Part shown: positions 1-8,862 of the stretch, piece by piece
Position numbering within the stretch: the stretch's first letter is position 1
Layout of the letters: the number at the start of each line of letters is the position of its first letter
DNA from: Actinotalea sp. Marseille-Q4924
Lineage (GTDB): Bacteria > Actinomycetota > Actinomycetes > Actinomycetales > Cellulomonadaceae
Direction of reading: 5' to 3'
DNA: 64,000 bases
Assembly (NCBI RefSeq): GCF_916618755.1
Contig: NZ_CAKAKB010000001.1
Coordinates: forward strand, 744,001 to 808,000
Position numbers and translations under genes: made by a program
The notes under the pieces: generated by a model
The model's input: only the letters and a program-made list of their open reading frames with translations
What the model was told of the DNA's origin: nothing
Databases searched by the model: none

Positions 1-219
1 CCTCAGACGCTCGGAAACGGTGGCGTTCGGAGTTGTGGTGGTGCCGATCGCAACGTGGACCTCCACGGCCTCAAAGCCATAGCTCCGAAGAGCGGCACGT
101 ACCCCGTCGGGGAGCACCGCTCGCCCGGCTCCAAAGTGGCGTGTCGCGGCACCCCAGACATTCCGCGAGTCGACCACGACGACAGCCGGTGTCGGCCGCT
201 CGAACGCTCCGCCAGTCAC
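1..219 (-). CDS. NYN-domain (PIN-like) protein, N-terminal part, cut by window edge
   Basis: The frame is open from a GTG at 217-219 to the window edge, giving 73 codons. An AGAGGGGG stretch lies about 7 nt upstream as ribosome binding site. The N-terminus reads VVVVDSRNVWGAA, then LPDGVRAAL and VEVHVAIGT. This is the hydrophobic strand with a conserved Asp and the Asn-Val-Trp pattern of NYN (DUF88-type) nuclease-like domains, which usually act on RNA. The C-terminus is outside the window, so the other acidic residues cannot be checked. It lies 36 nt downstream of the presumed frameshifted gene after the Tad operon and may be its last cistron. Confidence 0.6.
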   Translation of the reverse strand, partial: MTGGAFERPTPAVVVVDSRNVWGAATRHFGAGRAVLPDGVRAALRSYGFEAVEVHVAIGTTTTPNATVSERLR

Positions 220-255
220 AAGGCCCCCTCTTTCCGTCCTGTGGAGGGTACTAAG

Positions 256-922
256 TCACACGGACAGCCTCGGTCCGCGACGCGGGTGGTTCGGCCCGCA
301 TCGTTTGGTCTGTGGACATGTGGCTGGATGCTCGCGACCTTCGGTGGAGGGGCAGAGGGATCCGTGCGGTCCGGTGCGGGCGCCCCCGATGCGCTGCCCG
401 ACGCCCTCGGCGAGGTGGTCTGAGTGCTGGTCGCCGACGCCGACGCCCAGCGCCCGGCGATCACGTGATCGACGCTGCATGTCGACGTCGTCGGCCTCGC
501 AGAAGCGCCAGGTTCTCGGCGTCCCCAGGTCTCGAGCCGTCTCCACATCAGCGGCGTAGCGGTCGAGCTCGAGGTCCGAGGGACGGAAGGGGGGTGCGGC
601 GACGGCATGACGTGCTGTCCCTCGGCGTCGACGGGCTCGAAGTCGGTGTCACTGCCGACCGCCACGGCACGGAAGTCAAGTGTCCGAGGGCAGAAGCCGT
701 TGTCGAATGCGACTGTCGGGGTCACTCGGAGGTCCCCGCGCGCTCGTCGTTCCACTTCGCCACGCCGCCCTGCCAGCCGTCCCAGACCGTCAGCAACTGC
801 TCGCCGACTCGTCGGAGTCGCCACCACGGCTCCACTCCGTGGTGGAGCTGATGACCGACCTCCACGCCGCTTCTTCCGCTGGGCAGTCGCTGCGTGGGCT
901 GGCGGCCACTCCCATCCGTCAC
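256..922 (-). pseudogene. Probable frameshifted gene after the LysM-BTAD gene, unknown function
   Basis: A GTG at 920-922 overlaps the stop of the LysM-BTAD gene (GTGA), and 66 codons run in one frame, including VGEQLLTVWDGW and GGVAKWNDERAG. Protein-like sequence then continues in a second frame (PTVAFDNGFCPRTLDF) and a third (FRPSDLELDRYAADV), ending at a TGA at 256-258, just before the NYN gene. Tight spacing on both sides suggests one gene of about 220 codons broken by two indels. I do not recognise the family. The alternative is a short 66-aa gene followed by non-coding DNA. Confidence 0.35.
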
Positions 923-3900
923 CCGACGTACTCGGGGTCCAGGCTCTCCAGAGTGGCTCGAAGCCTCGACGTGAGACGCTCCGCCTCGTCGGCGTCGCCC
1001 CGACCACGGGCGGCACGAATCGCGTCGTCGTACAGGCGCTCAGAGCAGGGCTCGGCGAGGAGTCCTCGGGTGGCGGCGGACAGAGCACCTTGATGTTTGC
1101 CGGCCGCAAGGAGGCTGGCCGAGAGCACGTGTGCGGCGTCGACGATCGCGCTGATCATTTCCTGGATGTCATTCTCGGCCCAGGCGTAGTCGGCGCCGGC
1201 CAGGCCGCACAGAGGGCGATCTCGGACGAACTTCAGCGCATCCTGCAGCGCGTCGCGACCCTTCTCGCCCTCTGCGTAACCCCGGCGGACGAGGTCCTGG
1301 AACGCGGTCCAGTCGCATGCGACCTCTCGGCCGAGCCGGTAGTAGCCGTCCGCGTCCACCGGCGGGAGGTGAGCGACGCCCACGCGCTGTCGGGTGCGGT
1401 AGAGAAGGCTGTTGCGGGTCTGATTCTCGACCCGCCGGCCACGCCAGAGGACCTCGTCGAGTTCGGAGCCGGTCGCCTTGCCGCGGAGCGCGAGGTAGAC
1501 GAGGAGTTCGATGGAGCGCTTCCCGAGCGGCCGCGCACCCTCGGGGAGGCCGACGATCTCGATCGGGCCGAGCACGTTCACCTGGAGAGTCCGTCCGGAG
1601 GTGTCGCTACTGCCTTCAGAGTGGACGGCACGAGAAGCTGGAATCGCCGCGAGCGCCTCGGCCATCTCGTCACAGATCACATTGTTCGCAGTGCCGTCAG
1701 GTCCGGGGCCCGGGGCCGCCGCCGCCAGTAGGTCGACGATCCGTCGGAGGTCCGCGTCTGTGAGTCGTGAAGGCACGAAGTGGATCCCGTCACCGTCAAG
1801 GTTCGCGCTGCCGTGAGACGCCACTGTGAGGGTCCAGCCAGCTCGATGGGCCGTTGTCAGCAGGACAGAGCCGGACCACGCAGCGGGTGGCGTCCATTGG
1901 GCATCTTCGGCTTCGTCCACATAGGTGACGGGGAGCCACGTGTCTCCCCCCGAGCGGTCGGAGCGGGCCTCGAGGGTGTCGTCGACGCCGATGGCTCCGA
2001 GGACACCAGTAATGGCCGCGGACCGACTGACGTGCTGTGCCGTGAGGTCACCCGGATCGACGCACTGCAGGCGCGCCGGGTCGCATGCAGCGGCGAGACC
2101 GGCGAACTGCGGGCCGGCGATCAACCCGATTCGACCAGTCAGGTCGCTCGTAGCGAGTTCCGTGACCAGGGCACGCAGGACGTCGGAGGCCCCGGTGGGA
2201 TCACCTGCGACGACGAGGGTGCCGGCCGCCTCGAGGTTGACGATGACGGTGGCGCTGTCGGTGTGGCCCACTGTGACCAGGGCGGGGTATGGCTCCGGCC
2301 GACCGGGATCATCATCGATCGGTACATCGTCAGCGAGAGCCGCTGTGGGCGCGGACCAGGTGCGTGGCCCGGCGGCTTCGTACGGGGGGATGGGGTCGCT
2401 GTCGTCATTGACGAGGTGGAGTTCGATGGTCTCGTCGCTCAGCATGAGCGTGCCGATCCGGGGGAGGTCGCGCTCCGCCGCGTAGGCCCGACTGGCCAGG
2501 TTGAGCAGGGACGTCTTGAGCTGCGGGATCGACAGCGGGGTGGTGGCGGTACGCAGGGTTCGTTCGGCCTCCTCGGTGGGCGATCCAGGAGGTGGAAGGG
2601 GGATGCGCTCGCCGGTGCGGCGGGTGCGGTGTTGGAGGTGGCGGCGCCGGGCGAGCTCGCCGATGACACCAAGGGCGGCGAGACCCGTCAGCCCAAGGAA
2701 GAGGCGGGTCGGCCTGGCGTCCTCGGCGTCGTCGTCTTCGACGCCGCCGTCGACGTCGGGGGCCGAAGGCACCGTCGCTTGTACGCCGACCGCAGGCCTC
2801 GACGCTCCGTCGTGCTGCTGAGCGGAGGGCGGAGGTGCCGGGGCCCGGCTTGTCGCCGTCTCTGGAGAATCGGCAAGGGTGTTCTGCGCGGGAACGGTTG
2901 GTGGGCTCTCAAGCGGCGCAGAGCTGACGACTTCGGCCGGGACCGGCAGCGCGAGACGCCACCCGGGGCGGATGAGGTCCGGGTCGGTGAGGCCGCTCCC
3001 GCCGTTCTGGGTGACGCCAGCGTTGAGGTCGAAGATCTCGGGGTATCGGGCACCGTCGCCGAGATGCGCGGCGGCGATCTCCCACAAGGTGTCGCCCGCG
3101 ACGACCTCGTGCACCCCCGCGGTCGCACCGGGGCCCAGGCGAGCCTCCGACGTGGCGGCAAGAGCGGGGAGGTTGGTGGCGTCCGCGGGTAGCCAAAGCT
3201 GCCAGCCGGGGTAGATCCAGTGTGCGTCGGTCAAGGCACCGCCATCGGGTTGTGGACGGCCGAGGTTGAGGTCGCGAATCTCGGTGAAGCGGTGCCCGGA
3301 CCCGAGGTGCCGTTCGGCCAGCGACCACAAGGTGTCACCGCGGGCGGCCGTGATGACGGGGTGTCGGTCAGCCTCCTCATGTGCAGCTCCGGCTGCCTCC
3401 ATTGCCGTCATCGCGGCCGGGAGGCGCGTCACTGCCGCCGGCGTCGCCGTCATCGGCTCGCTCAGGCCCGTCATCGTCGAGGGTGCGACGTCGGCAGCGG
3501 ACACGGGCGCTGCCGCGACGGGCGTCACGCCAGTCGCAAGCGATGGTGCCGCGGTGCTCAGAACAAGCCCAGTGGTCGTGACGAGCATTGCGGCTCCCCG
3601 CTGGAACCAGCCCAGCATCGGGATGGAAGGCGCCCGAACGTGGCGGAGGCTAGCGGCGACCTCCACGGTGACGCTGGCGCTGAAAGCTGCCCACGCGAGC
3701 CACGCGATGACCACGATGACGTCCAGCAGCAGCGACCCGTCATCGGGCCGCGTCAGGGCAGTCCGGATCGACTCCCATGTGGGCCCCGACTGCGGCCAGC
3801 TCAAGGGCGCCACGACGGCGAGCACCAGCGGCAGCCCGACAACGAACGCGACCAGCGCCGCAGCGGCGCCGAGCCCGCGCGTGATGTCCTGCGCGGTGCG

Positions 3901-3936
3901 GACGCGCCGGCGGGTCGGGGCGTAGGTGGGGTTCAT
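919..3936 (-). CDS. LysM- and BTAD-domain membrane protein ending the Tad operon
   Basis: This is a 1005-residue protein. Hydrophobic segments lie near residues 21-45, 69-87 and 113-135. Two LysM-like motifs follow at about 192-250 and 275-331, each with a GDTLW start and a PGW..LP end. A Pro/Ser-rich stretch comes next, then a further membrane segment at about 411-428. The C-terminal 220 residues match the bacterial transcriptional activator domain layout: a winged-helix part (VNVLGPIEIVG, RSIELLVYLALRG) followed by the helical BTAD repeat. LysM motifs bind peptidoglycan, so the protein may sense or anchor the pilus at the wall (inference). It overlaps the upstream TadG-like gene by 4 nt. 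Confidence 0.85.
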   Translation of the reverse strand: MNPTYAPTRRRVRTAQDITRGLGAAAALVAFVVGLPLVLAVVAPLSWPQSGPTWESIRTALTRPDDGSLLLDVIVVIAWLAWAAFSASVTVEVAASLRHVRAPSIPMLGWFQRGAAMLVTTTGLVLSTAAPSLATGVTPVAAAPVSAADVAPSTMTGLSEPMTATPAAVTRLPAAMTAMEAAGAAHEEADRHPVITAARGDTLWSLAERHLGSGHRFTEIRDLNLGRPQPDGGALTDAHWIYPGWQLWLPADATNLPALAATSEARLGPGATAGVHEVVAGDTLWEIAAAHLGDGARYPEIFDLNAGVTQNGGSGLTDPDLIRPGWRLALPVPAEVVSSAPLESPPTVPAQNTLADSPETATSRAPAPPPSAQQHDGASRPAVGVQATVPSAPDVDGGVEDDDAEDARPTRLFLGLTGLAALGVIGELARRRHLQHRTRRTGERIPLPPPGSPTEEAERTLRTATTPLSIPQLKTSLLNLASRAYAAERDLPRIGTLMLSDETIELHLVNDDSDPIPPYEAAGPRTWSAPTAALADDVPIDDDPGRPEPYPALVTVGHTDSATVIVNLEAAGTLVVAGDPTGASDVLRALVTELATSDLTGRIGLIAGPQFAGLAAACDPARLQCVDPGDLTAQHVSRSAAITGVLGAIGVDDTLEARSDRSGGDTWLPVTYVDEAEDAQWTPPAAWSGSVLLTTAHRAGWTLTVASHGSANLDGDGIHFVPSRLTDADLRRIVDLLAAAAPGPGPDGTANNVICDEMAEALAAIPASRAVHSEGSSDTSGRTLQVNVLGPIEIVGLPEGARPLGKRSIELLVYLALRGKATGSELDEVLWRGRRVENQTRNSLLYRTRQRVGVAHLPPVDADGYYRLGREVACDWTAFQDLVRRGYAEGEKGRDALQDALKFVRDRPLCGLAGADYAWAENDIQEMISAIVDAAHVLSASLLAAGKHQGALSAATRGLLAEPCSERLYDDAIRAARGRGDADEAERLTSRLRATLESLDPEYVG

Positions 3937-4382
3937 GGTCGTTCTCCGGAGACTCGATGGACGAGCGTGGCCTCGCCGTGGCCGGTGACGGTGAGATCGG
4001 TGACGCCGATAAGGGCCAGGAACGCTGTCGGGGAACTCGTAGTGACGGTGACCTCGATGGAGGTGCCGTCCGGGCCGATGGCGACGTTGCCGGTCTCACC
4101 CGCGGCAGCGAGGTACGCGTTGGCCGCGCCGACAGCACCCTGTCGGTCAACGGCGACGTTCTGGTGGCCCACGACGCCGGGCAGGGCGACCGCCTGGCCG
4201 GCCGCTCGCGCAGCCTCGGCGGCGACCGCGTCGGCGCGCTGAGCAGCACGGACCTTTGCTCCACCATCGACAACCAGTCCGATCAGGACCAAGAGGCCGA
4301 CGACGGTGATGGCCATGAAGATCGTCACCGACCCGGTGTCGGAGCCGGTACCGACCATGCGACGCCGCAGCCGGGTGATCAT
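3933..4382 (-). CDS. TadG-like pilus assembly protein
   Basis: This 149-residue protein has a short basic N-terminus, then GSVTIFMAITVVGLL, a hydrophobic helix resembling the prepilin-like segment of TadE/TadG proteins. Ala/Arg-rich sequence (RAAQRADAVAAEAARAAG) follows, as is usual for actinobacterial Tad minor pilins. The rest is predicted to be extracytoplasmic. It overlaps both neighbours by 4 nt (ATGA), so translation is probably coupled within the Tad operon. The assignment to TadG rather than TadE rests on length and position only. Confidence 0.75.
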   Translation of the reverse strand: MITRLRRRMVGTGSDTGSVTIFMAITVVGLLVLIGLVVDGGAKVRAAQRADAVAAEAARAAGQAVALPGVVGHQNVAVDRQGAVGAANAYLAAAGETGNVAIGPDGTSIEVTVTTSSPTAFLALIGVTDLTVTGHGEATLVHRVSGERP

Positions 4383-4834
4383 CGCGCACGGAACTGGTCG
4401 AGAGGCGAGGTTGCTGTCGACGTCAGAGTCCGCGACCCCGGCAGGCCGGGGAGGGCGAGGTCGGCGAAGGACACCGTGCAGGTGACGCTGGCCGAGACAC
4501 TTCCCGGCTGCCCGAGCGCGACGGCGAACCCCGACGTGTCAACCGTGACGCTCGAGGTGACGCAGCGGATGTCCTGGCCCTCCAGCTCGCGGGACGCCGC
4601 GGCGGCGGCCGTGGACTGCGCCGCGACGGCCGTTCGTGCGAGTGAGGCCTCACGAGCGGCGATGGTCGAGGCGTGTTCGACGGCGCCTGCGGCGACCTGC
4701 ACGCGCCCGGCGAGGACCACCAGGCCGAACAGGAGCAGGAGGGCCGGCGCCAGGATGGAGAGCTCGAGGGTCGCGCTGCCGCGCTCGCGATCCGGTCCGG
4801 CCCACGAATGGCGACGCGCAGCGGATCGAATCAT
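4379..4834 (-). CDS. TadE-like pseudopilin
   Basis: This 151-residue protein has a hydrophilic leader, then RGSATLELSILAPALLLLFG. The Glu inside a hydrophobic helix is the hallmark of TadE-like pseudopilins processed by a prepilin peptidase. An Ala-rich helix follows, then a C-terminal globular part with a single Cys in DIRCVTSS. It is the second of three consecutive TadE/G-like genes and overlaps both neighbours by 4 nt. Members of this family are minor components needed for Flp pilus assembly. No prepilin peptidase gene is seen in the window. Confidence 0.8.
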   Translation of the reverse strand: MIRSAARRHSWAGPDRERGSATLELSILAPALLLLFGLVVLAGRVQVAAGAVEHASTIAAREASLARTAVAAQSTAAAAASRELEGQDIRCVTSSVTVDTSGFAVALGQPGSVSASVTCTVSFADLALPGLPGSRTLTSTATSPLDQFRAR

Positions 4835-5295
4835 GGTCCACCGGCCGTTGTGAAGCGCTCGATCGGACCCTCCGCCGACTGGGACACCGTCAGCCCCGGG
4901 ATGCCGGGAAGGAGCGACAGGGCTCGCCCGGTGACCTGGACTCCGATCTGGTCGCGGCCCGGAACGGTGGCGGTGGCGGTGACCTCGGTGAGGGTGTCGG
5001 AGCCGTGGGTCTCGACGAAGGCCCGCGCCCGGTCGGGACCCGCAACTGGATCGGCCTGATAGAGCCGGGCAGCGGTGACACCCTCCTGCGCTGCCGCCAG
5101 GGCGATCGAGCGGGCATGGAACCAGAGCCCGTACTGGACGATTGCGGTGACGACGAGCAGCACGACCGGGAACAGGATCGCGACTTCCACGCTGGCAGAC
5201 CCTGCGTCCCGGGCGGCGCGCGGATGGCGCTGACTCGTCGCGCGCCGATGCGCCCGACGGGTCGGTGCCGGTCCTTGAGGCGTCTTCGCGCTCAT
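4831..5295 (-). CDS. TadE-like pseudopilin
   Basis: This 154-residue protein starts with a basic leader and then has GSASVEVAILFPVVLLVVTA, the TadE-type processing and membrane segment with the conserved Glu. ARSIALAAAQEGVTAARLY follows, a pattern common to TadE proteins. The remaining 90 residues should lie outside the membrane. It is the first of the three TadE/G genes. It starts 13 nt after the small pilin-like gene and overlaps the next gene by 4 nt. Confidence 0.8.
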   Translation of the reverse strand: MSAKTPQGPAPTRRAHRRATSQRHPRAARDAGSASVEVAILFPVVLLVVTAIVQYGLWFHARSIALAAAQEGVTAARLYQADPVAGPDRARAFVETHGSDTLTEVTATATVPGRDQIGVQVTGRALSLLPGIPGLTVSQSAEGPIERFTTAGGP

Positions 5296-5308
5296 GGCTC
5301 GACAGGTC

Positions 5309-5518
5309 TCAGTTGATCTGATCGACGCGTCGCTGTACCGCCGCGGTGATGGCCACGACGAGCAGGGTGGCGACAGCGATCAGGCCCAGGACGATGATGA
5401 CCAGTTCGAGGGTGGAGGCTCCGACGTCGTTGTCGCCGAGCCGATCGCGCACCTCCCTGCGAAGGGTGGCCACGTAGCCATTGAGAATGATGAGGGCGGC
5501 GAAGGTGTTCACGTTCAC
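5309..5518 (-). CDS. Small pilin-like protein (possible Flp major pilin)
   Basis: This 69-residue protein has a polar N-terminal half and a single helix in GASTLELVIIVLGLIAVATLL. The Gly followed by a Glu a few residues into the helix fits a type IVb prepilin cleavage region. In actinobacterial Tad loci a gene of this size between TadC and TadE often encodes the structural pilin. The leader here is long (about 32 residues) and the mature part short, so it could be a minor component. It sits 16 nt after tadC and 13 nt before the first TadE gene. Confidence 0.65.
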   Translation of the reverse strand: MNVNTFAALIILNGYVATLRREVRDRLGDNDVGASTLELVIIVLGLIAVATLLVVAITAAVQRRVDQIN

Positions 5519-5534
5519 TCCCTTGCTGTGCTGG

Positions 5535-6431
5535 TCAGCTGAACAAGATGCGGGCGAAAGCGGGGTAGGCGATCAAGGCCATGAAGGCGACGCCAAGGAG
5601 CGCGACGGGCACGACCATGTGCTCCGAGGCGGCATTGGCCTTCGCTGTCGTTGTCGTCAGGAGCTGGGTGCGCAAGGACGCGGCGCGAGCACGCAGCGTC
5701 GCGTACACCGCGGCGCCGTCGTGCCCGGACAGCCGCATGATGTCCGCGAGGTCGCCCAGCTCGGCGACACCGGTGCTGTCTGCTAGGTCGGTGAGTCCCT
5801 GCCAGGACGGCCGACCCGTGACCTCGGCACGCAGCAGCGCGTCGCGGATTCGCTGAAACTCGCGTGTGGTGCCGATGGCCGCCGCCCGGTCGAGGGCTTC
5901 GGTGGTGCCCGCGTCGGCGGCTCGCTCCAGGGCTACGAGCTCGAGGTAGACGCAGGCGGCGCGTCGCAGGTCGGCGCGAGCGGTGACCGCCCGGCGGCGT
6001 AGGTCGACGTCGGGGACAACGAAGAGGGCGCCACCGAGCATCACGGCGAACGCGACCGGTAGCGCCGCTGGCGGACGGAGCCCCATCGCGGCGGCAGCGC
6101 CGGCCAGGATCGCGGGGAACGCGACTCCCAGCAGGCCGAAGCCGACCTTGCGGGCAGCCAGAGCCTCGGCGGTCTGGTCGACCATCCGCAGATCGGTGGC
6201 GTAGCGGCGAAGGCCGAGGGACTCGACGAGCTGGGGAAGAGCGCGACGCTTCAGGGCGCCGGCCACCCGGGACTCGCCGACGGGGAACGTAGCCGGGGTC
6301 GGAGCGGTGTGCGGGTCGAGGCGGGCGAGCGCCGCGTGCAGGTTGGGGGCCGCTGGTACGAGACCGGCGACGACGACGGTGACGCCGACGCCGACGAGTG
6401 CACCCGCGAGGAGAACTGGCCAGAGGGTCAT
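5535..6431 (-). CDS. tadC: TadC, type II secretion F-like inner membrane protein
   Basis: This 298-residue protein has an N-terminal membrane helix, a central pair of helices (around LLGVAFPAILAGAAAAM) and a C-terminal helix near PVALLGVAFMALIAYPA. A T2SSF domain lies between, with the motif AAAIGTTREFQRIRDALL and GVAELGDLADIMRLSG. TadB and TadC form the inner-membrane platform of the Flp pilus machine that works with the TadA ATPase. It starts with ATG overlapping the tadB stop (ATGA), which supports coupled translation and the subunit pairing. Confidence 0.88.
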   Translation of the reverse strand: MTLWPVLLAGALVGVGVTVVVAGLVPAAPNLHAALARLDPHTAPTPATFPVGESRVAGALKRRALPQLVESLGLRRYATDLRMVDQTAEALAARKVGFGLLGVAFPAILAGAAAAMGLRPPAALPVAFAVMLGGALFVVPDVDLRRRAVTARADLRRAACVYLELVALERAADAGTTEALDRAAAIGTTREFQRIRDALLRAEVTGRPSWQGLTDLADSTGVAELGDLADIMRLSGHDGAAVYATLRARAASLRTQLLTTTTAKANAASEHMVVPVALLGVAFMALIAYPAFARILFS

Positions 6432-7291
6432 GAGCGCGCCGCCCCACGGTCGGTCAGGAAGCGTGGTTCCGGTGGAGACAGCGTCAAGGCCCGCATCCAG
6501 GCCAGGCAGCCGATGAACGCCGTGGCGATGACGGCCAGCACCAGCTGCCCGAGCGGCCCGGCGTACGGGCTGAGGTAGGTGCCGTTGAGCGCACCGACCG
6601 CAACGGCGCCTAGCGTGATGAGGGTGACGGCACGCGCCGTCGTCCGCGGCTTGGCTCGCTCGGCTTCGACCTTGCGGCGGACGGCAACGTCCTCGGCGAC
6701 CGAGTCCGCTACGGCGGTGAGCACCCGCGCCAACCCGGGTCCACGGCGCCGCGATGCGAGCACCAGGGCCGCCACGACCAGGTCCGCGGCAGCGTCATCC
6801 ACGTCGTCGGCGAATGCGCGAAGGGCCTGCTCGGTGGGCCACCGCGCCGACAGTCGTGCGACCAGCGCGGTGACCTCGGCGCGAAGCGCAGGTGGGCAGG
6901 TCCGCAGGCTGGCGGTCAACGCCTGTTCCAGGCCGACGCCGGCAACGAGGATGTCCGACAGGCGCCGTGTCCACTCCTCGATCGCCTCGACACGACCTAT
7001 CCGCCGGGCGGCGACAGTGCCCGTGGCAAACAGGACCGGCAGGCCGACGATGGTCGCTGTGATCACGGCCCCGGCGACAGGCCACCCAGAGATGGCCCAC
7101 GTCACCAGCCCGGCGGCGCCGGCCACAGTCCACCGCCATCGTGCCCAGCCGGAGGTGGCGAGTCGGCGTGGTCGACGCCTCGCCGCGGCAGGTAGGGGAG
7201 GCGTGACTGCCGAGCGACGGAACCCGACGACTGCGAGGACGAGCCCGATGGCCACCAGGGAGCCAGCGAGGCCGGCGAGCAGCGGCGTCAT
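6428..7291 (-). CDS. tadB: TadB, type II secretion F-like inner membrane protein
   Basis: The start at 7289-7291 (MTPLLAGLAG) is chosen because it gives the 4-nt ATGA overlap with tadA; a longer frame upstream adds only 11 unlikely residues. The 287-residue product has N-terminal helices, then WTRRLSDILVAGVGLEQALTAS, a typical T2SSF start. RRRGPGLARVLTAVADSVAEDVAVRRKVEAERA follows in two conserved blocks, then two C-terminal membrane helices. It is the partner platform protein of TadC in the Tad secretion machine. Confidence 0.88.
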   Translation of the reverse strand: MTPLLAGLAGSLVAIGLVLAVVGFRRSAVTPPLPAAARRRPRRLATSGWARWRWTVAGAAGLVTWAISGWPVAGAVITATIVGLPVLFATGTVAARRIGRVEAIEEWTRRLSDILVAGVGLEQALTASLRTCPPALRAEVTALVARLSARWPTEQALRAFADDVDDAAADLVVAALVLASRRRGPGLARVLTAVADSVAEDVAVRRKVEAERAKPRTTARAVTLITLGAVAVGALNGTYLSPYAGPLGQLVLAVIATAFIGCLAWMRALTLSPPEPRFLTDRGAARS

Positions 7292-8862
7292 GGCTGTCCC
7301 CCGACGTCGAGGGCGGTGGTCCACGTGCCGCCGCGGTGGTCGAAAAACGTCGGGTCGAACCCCGCCCGAATGAGGTCGTCCAGGCAGCCGGGTCGATGCA
7401 GCGGCACGGCGCGACCGTCGTAACCCGGGCCGAAGACCGTCGTCGTGGCTGGGCGGTACCCCTCACCGAGACCGTTGATCTCGACGACCTGGGCGACGAA
7501 CCGGCGCTTGTGCCCTCCGGCCGCGGACTCGTCGACGAGGGCGAGGTGCACGATCAGGTCGACCGACCCGGCAAGGAGGCGGTAGGCGAAAGCCTCGGTC
7601 ATCGACACACCGGCTGACAGGCACAGGGTGACGATCCGGTCGATGGCGTGCTGGGCGGTCCGGGCGTGCAGCGTGCACAGCGACCCGTCGCCGGTCGACA
7701 TCGCCTCGAGCATCGGCAGCACCTCAGGGCCGCGCACCTCGCCGACGATGATCCGACGCAGGTTCATCCGCAGGGCGTCGTGCACCAGATCGGTCAGGGT
7801 GACCTCGCCGGCGCGGTGTCCGTGGGCGTCCTTCTCCGCCGAGCCCTCGCGGCCTTCCATCGCGACGACGCGGGGATGGCGGTGGGGCAGGTCGTGCAGG
7901 TGCAGCTCGTACTCCTTCTCAATGGTCGCGAAGCGCTCCATCGGCGCGAACTCGTTGGCCAACGCGCGGACCAGCGTCGTCTTGCCTGCGTTCTGAAGTC
8001 CGGTCACGACGACGTTCTTGCCGGTCCCGATCGCCGCGCGCAGGAACGCCGCCAGCGCGCTGTCGAGGGTGCCGAGCTTGACGAGGTCGTTCAGGTCGAC
8101 GTCGCGCACCCGATGACGGCGAATGACGACGTGAGGGCGCGGGGTGGTCCAGGCCATCGCCGCCAGTCGCGAGCCGTCGTCGAGCCGCAGGTGCAGCGAC
8201 GGGTGCGCGGAGGAGAAGGTTCGCTCTGCCGATCCGCTGCGGGCGGCGAGTAGCTGGATCATCTCGATGAGCTCGTCGTCGGAGTCGGCCACCGAGGGGC
8301 CGCGCTGGTCGCTGCCGTCGGCGTAGGAGATCCAGACCGAGTCATGGCCGTCGACCTCGATGTTCTCCACGTCCGGGTCGTCCACGAGAGGCTGCAGCCG
8401 TCCCAGCCCGAACAGGTCGGCCATCACCGCTGCGGCGAGCCCGATCTCGGTTGCCGCGGACCACGGTTCGACGCCGTCGCGCACCTGACCACGTGCACGG
8501 TCCGAGAGCTCATCGGCGACCAGCGAACGGGCGAGCTCGCGCCGGGTGGAGTGGTCGGTGATCTGCTCCACCTGGAGCCGTGCGGCCAACCGTTCGGCCA
8601 CCGCGCGACGTACGTGCCGAACGGTCTGAGCGTCTGGTGTCGCTGGGCCCGCAAGTACGTGTTCGCCGGGCGTGCTCAACGCCCTGGGAACGGCGGAGGC
8701 GGCCGAGTTCGCGTCGAGAGCGACGGTCGCGTGGGCCCCGGCGCCGTCAGCCCATCCGGGCCTGGGAACGGCGGTCAGACGGGGGTGCCCGTTCAAGGCG
8801 TCGCCGTTGTGTGGTGGGCCTGGGTCTCGTGGATCGGGGGTGAGACGCTCGAACCCGCTCAT
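7288..8862 (-). CDS. tadA: TadA/CpaF-type secretion ATPase
   Basis: This 524-residue CpaF-family ATPase powers Flp pilin assembly. The Walker A motif is GLQNAGKT (about residues 288-295). The region with LRRIIVGEVRGPE and AMSTGDGSL contains the Walker B and His-box parts of this family. The N-terminal domain has the usual GLGRLQPLVDDPDVENIEVDG segment. The first 90 residues are poorly conserved. It overlaps tadZ upstream and tadB downstream by 4 nt each. It is cytoplasmic and acts at the TadB/TadC platform. Confidence 0.93.
   Translation of the reverse strand: MSGFERLTPDPRDPGPPHNGDALNGHPRLTAVPRPGWADGAGAHATVALDANSAASAVPRALSTPGEHVLAGPATPDAQTVRHVRRAVAERLAARLQVEQITDHSTRRELARSLVADELSDRARGQVRDGVEPWSAATEIGLAAAVMADLFGLGRLQPLVDDPDVENIEVDGHDSVWISYADGSDQRGPSVADSDDELIEMIQLLAARSGSAERTFSSAHPSLHLRLDDGSRLAAMAWTTPRPHVVIRRHRVRDVDLNDLVKLGTLDSALAAFLRAAIGTGKNVVVTGLQNAGKTTLVRALANEFAPMERFATIEKEYELHLHDLPHRHPRVVAMEGREGSAEKDAHGHRAGEVTLTDLVHDALRMNLRRIIVGEVRGPEVLPMLEAMSTGDGSLCTLHARTAQHAIDRIVTLCLSAGVSMTEAFAYRLLAGSVDLIVHLALVDESAAGGHKRRFVAQVVEINGLGEGYRPATTTVFGPGYDGRAVPLHRPGCLDDLIRAGFDPTFFDHRGGTWTTALDVGGQP

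Noticed and set aside
1780-3192. A 470-codon plus-strand frame opposite the LysM-BTAD gene.
   Set aside because: It is an antisense open frame with no domain; the minus-strand gene has clear LysM and BTAD motifs.
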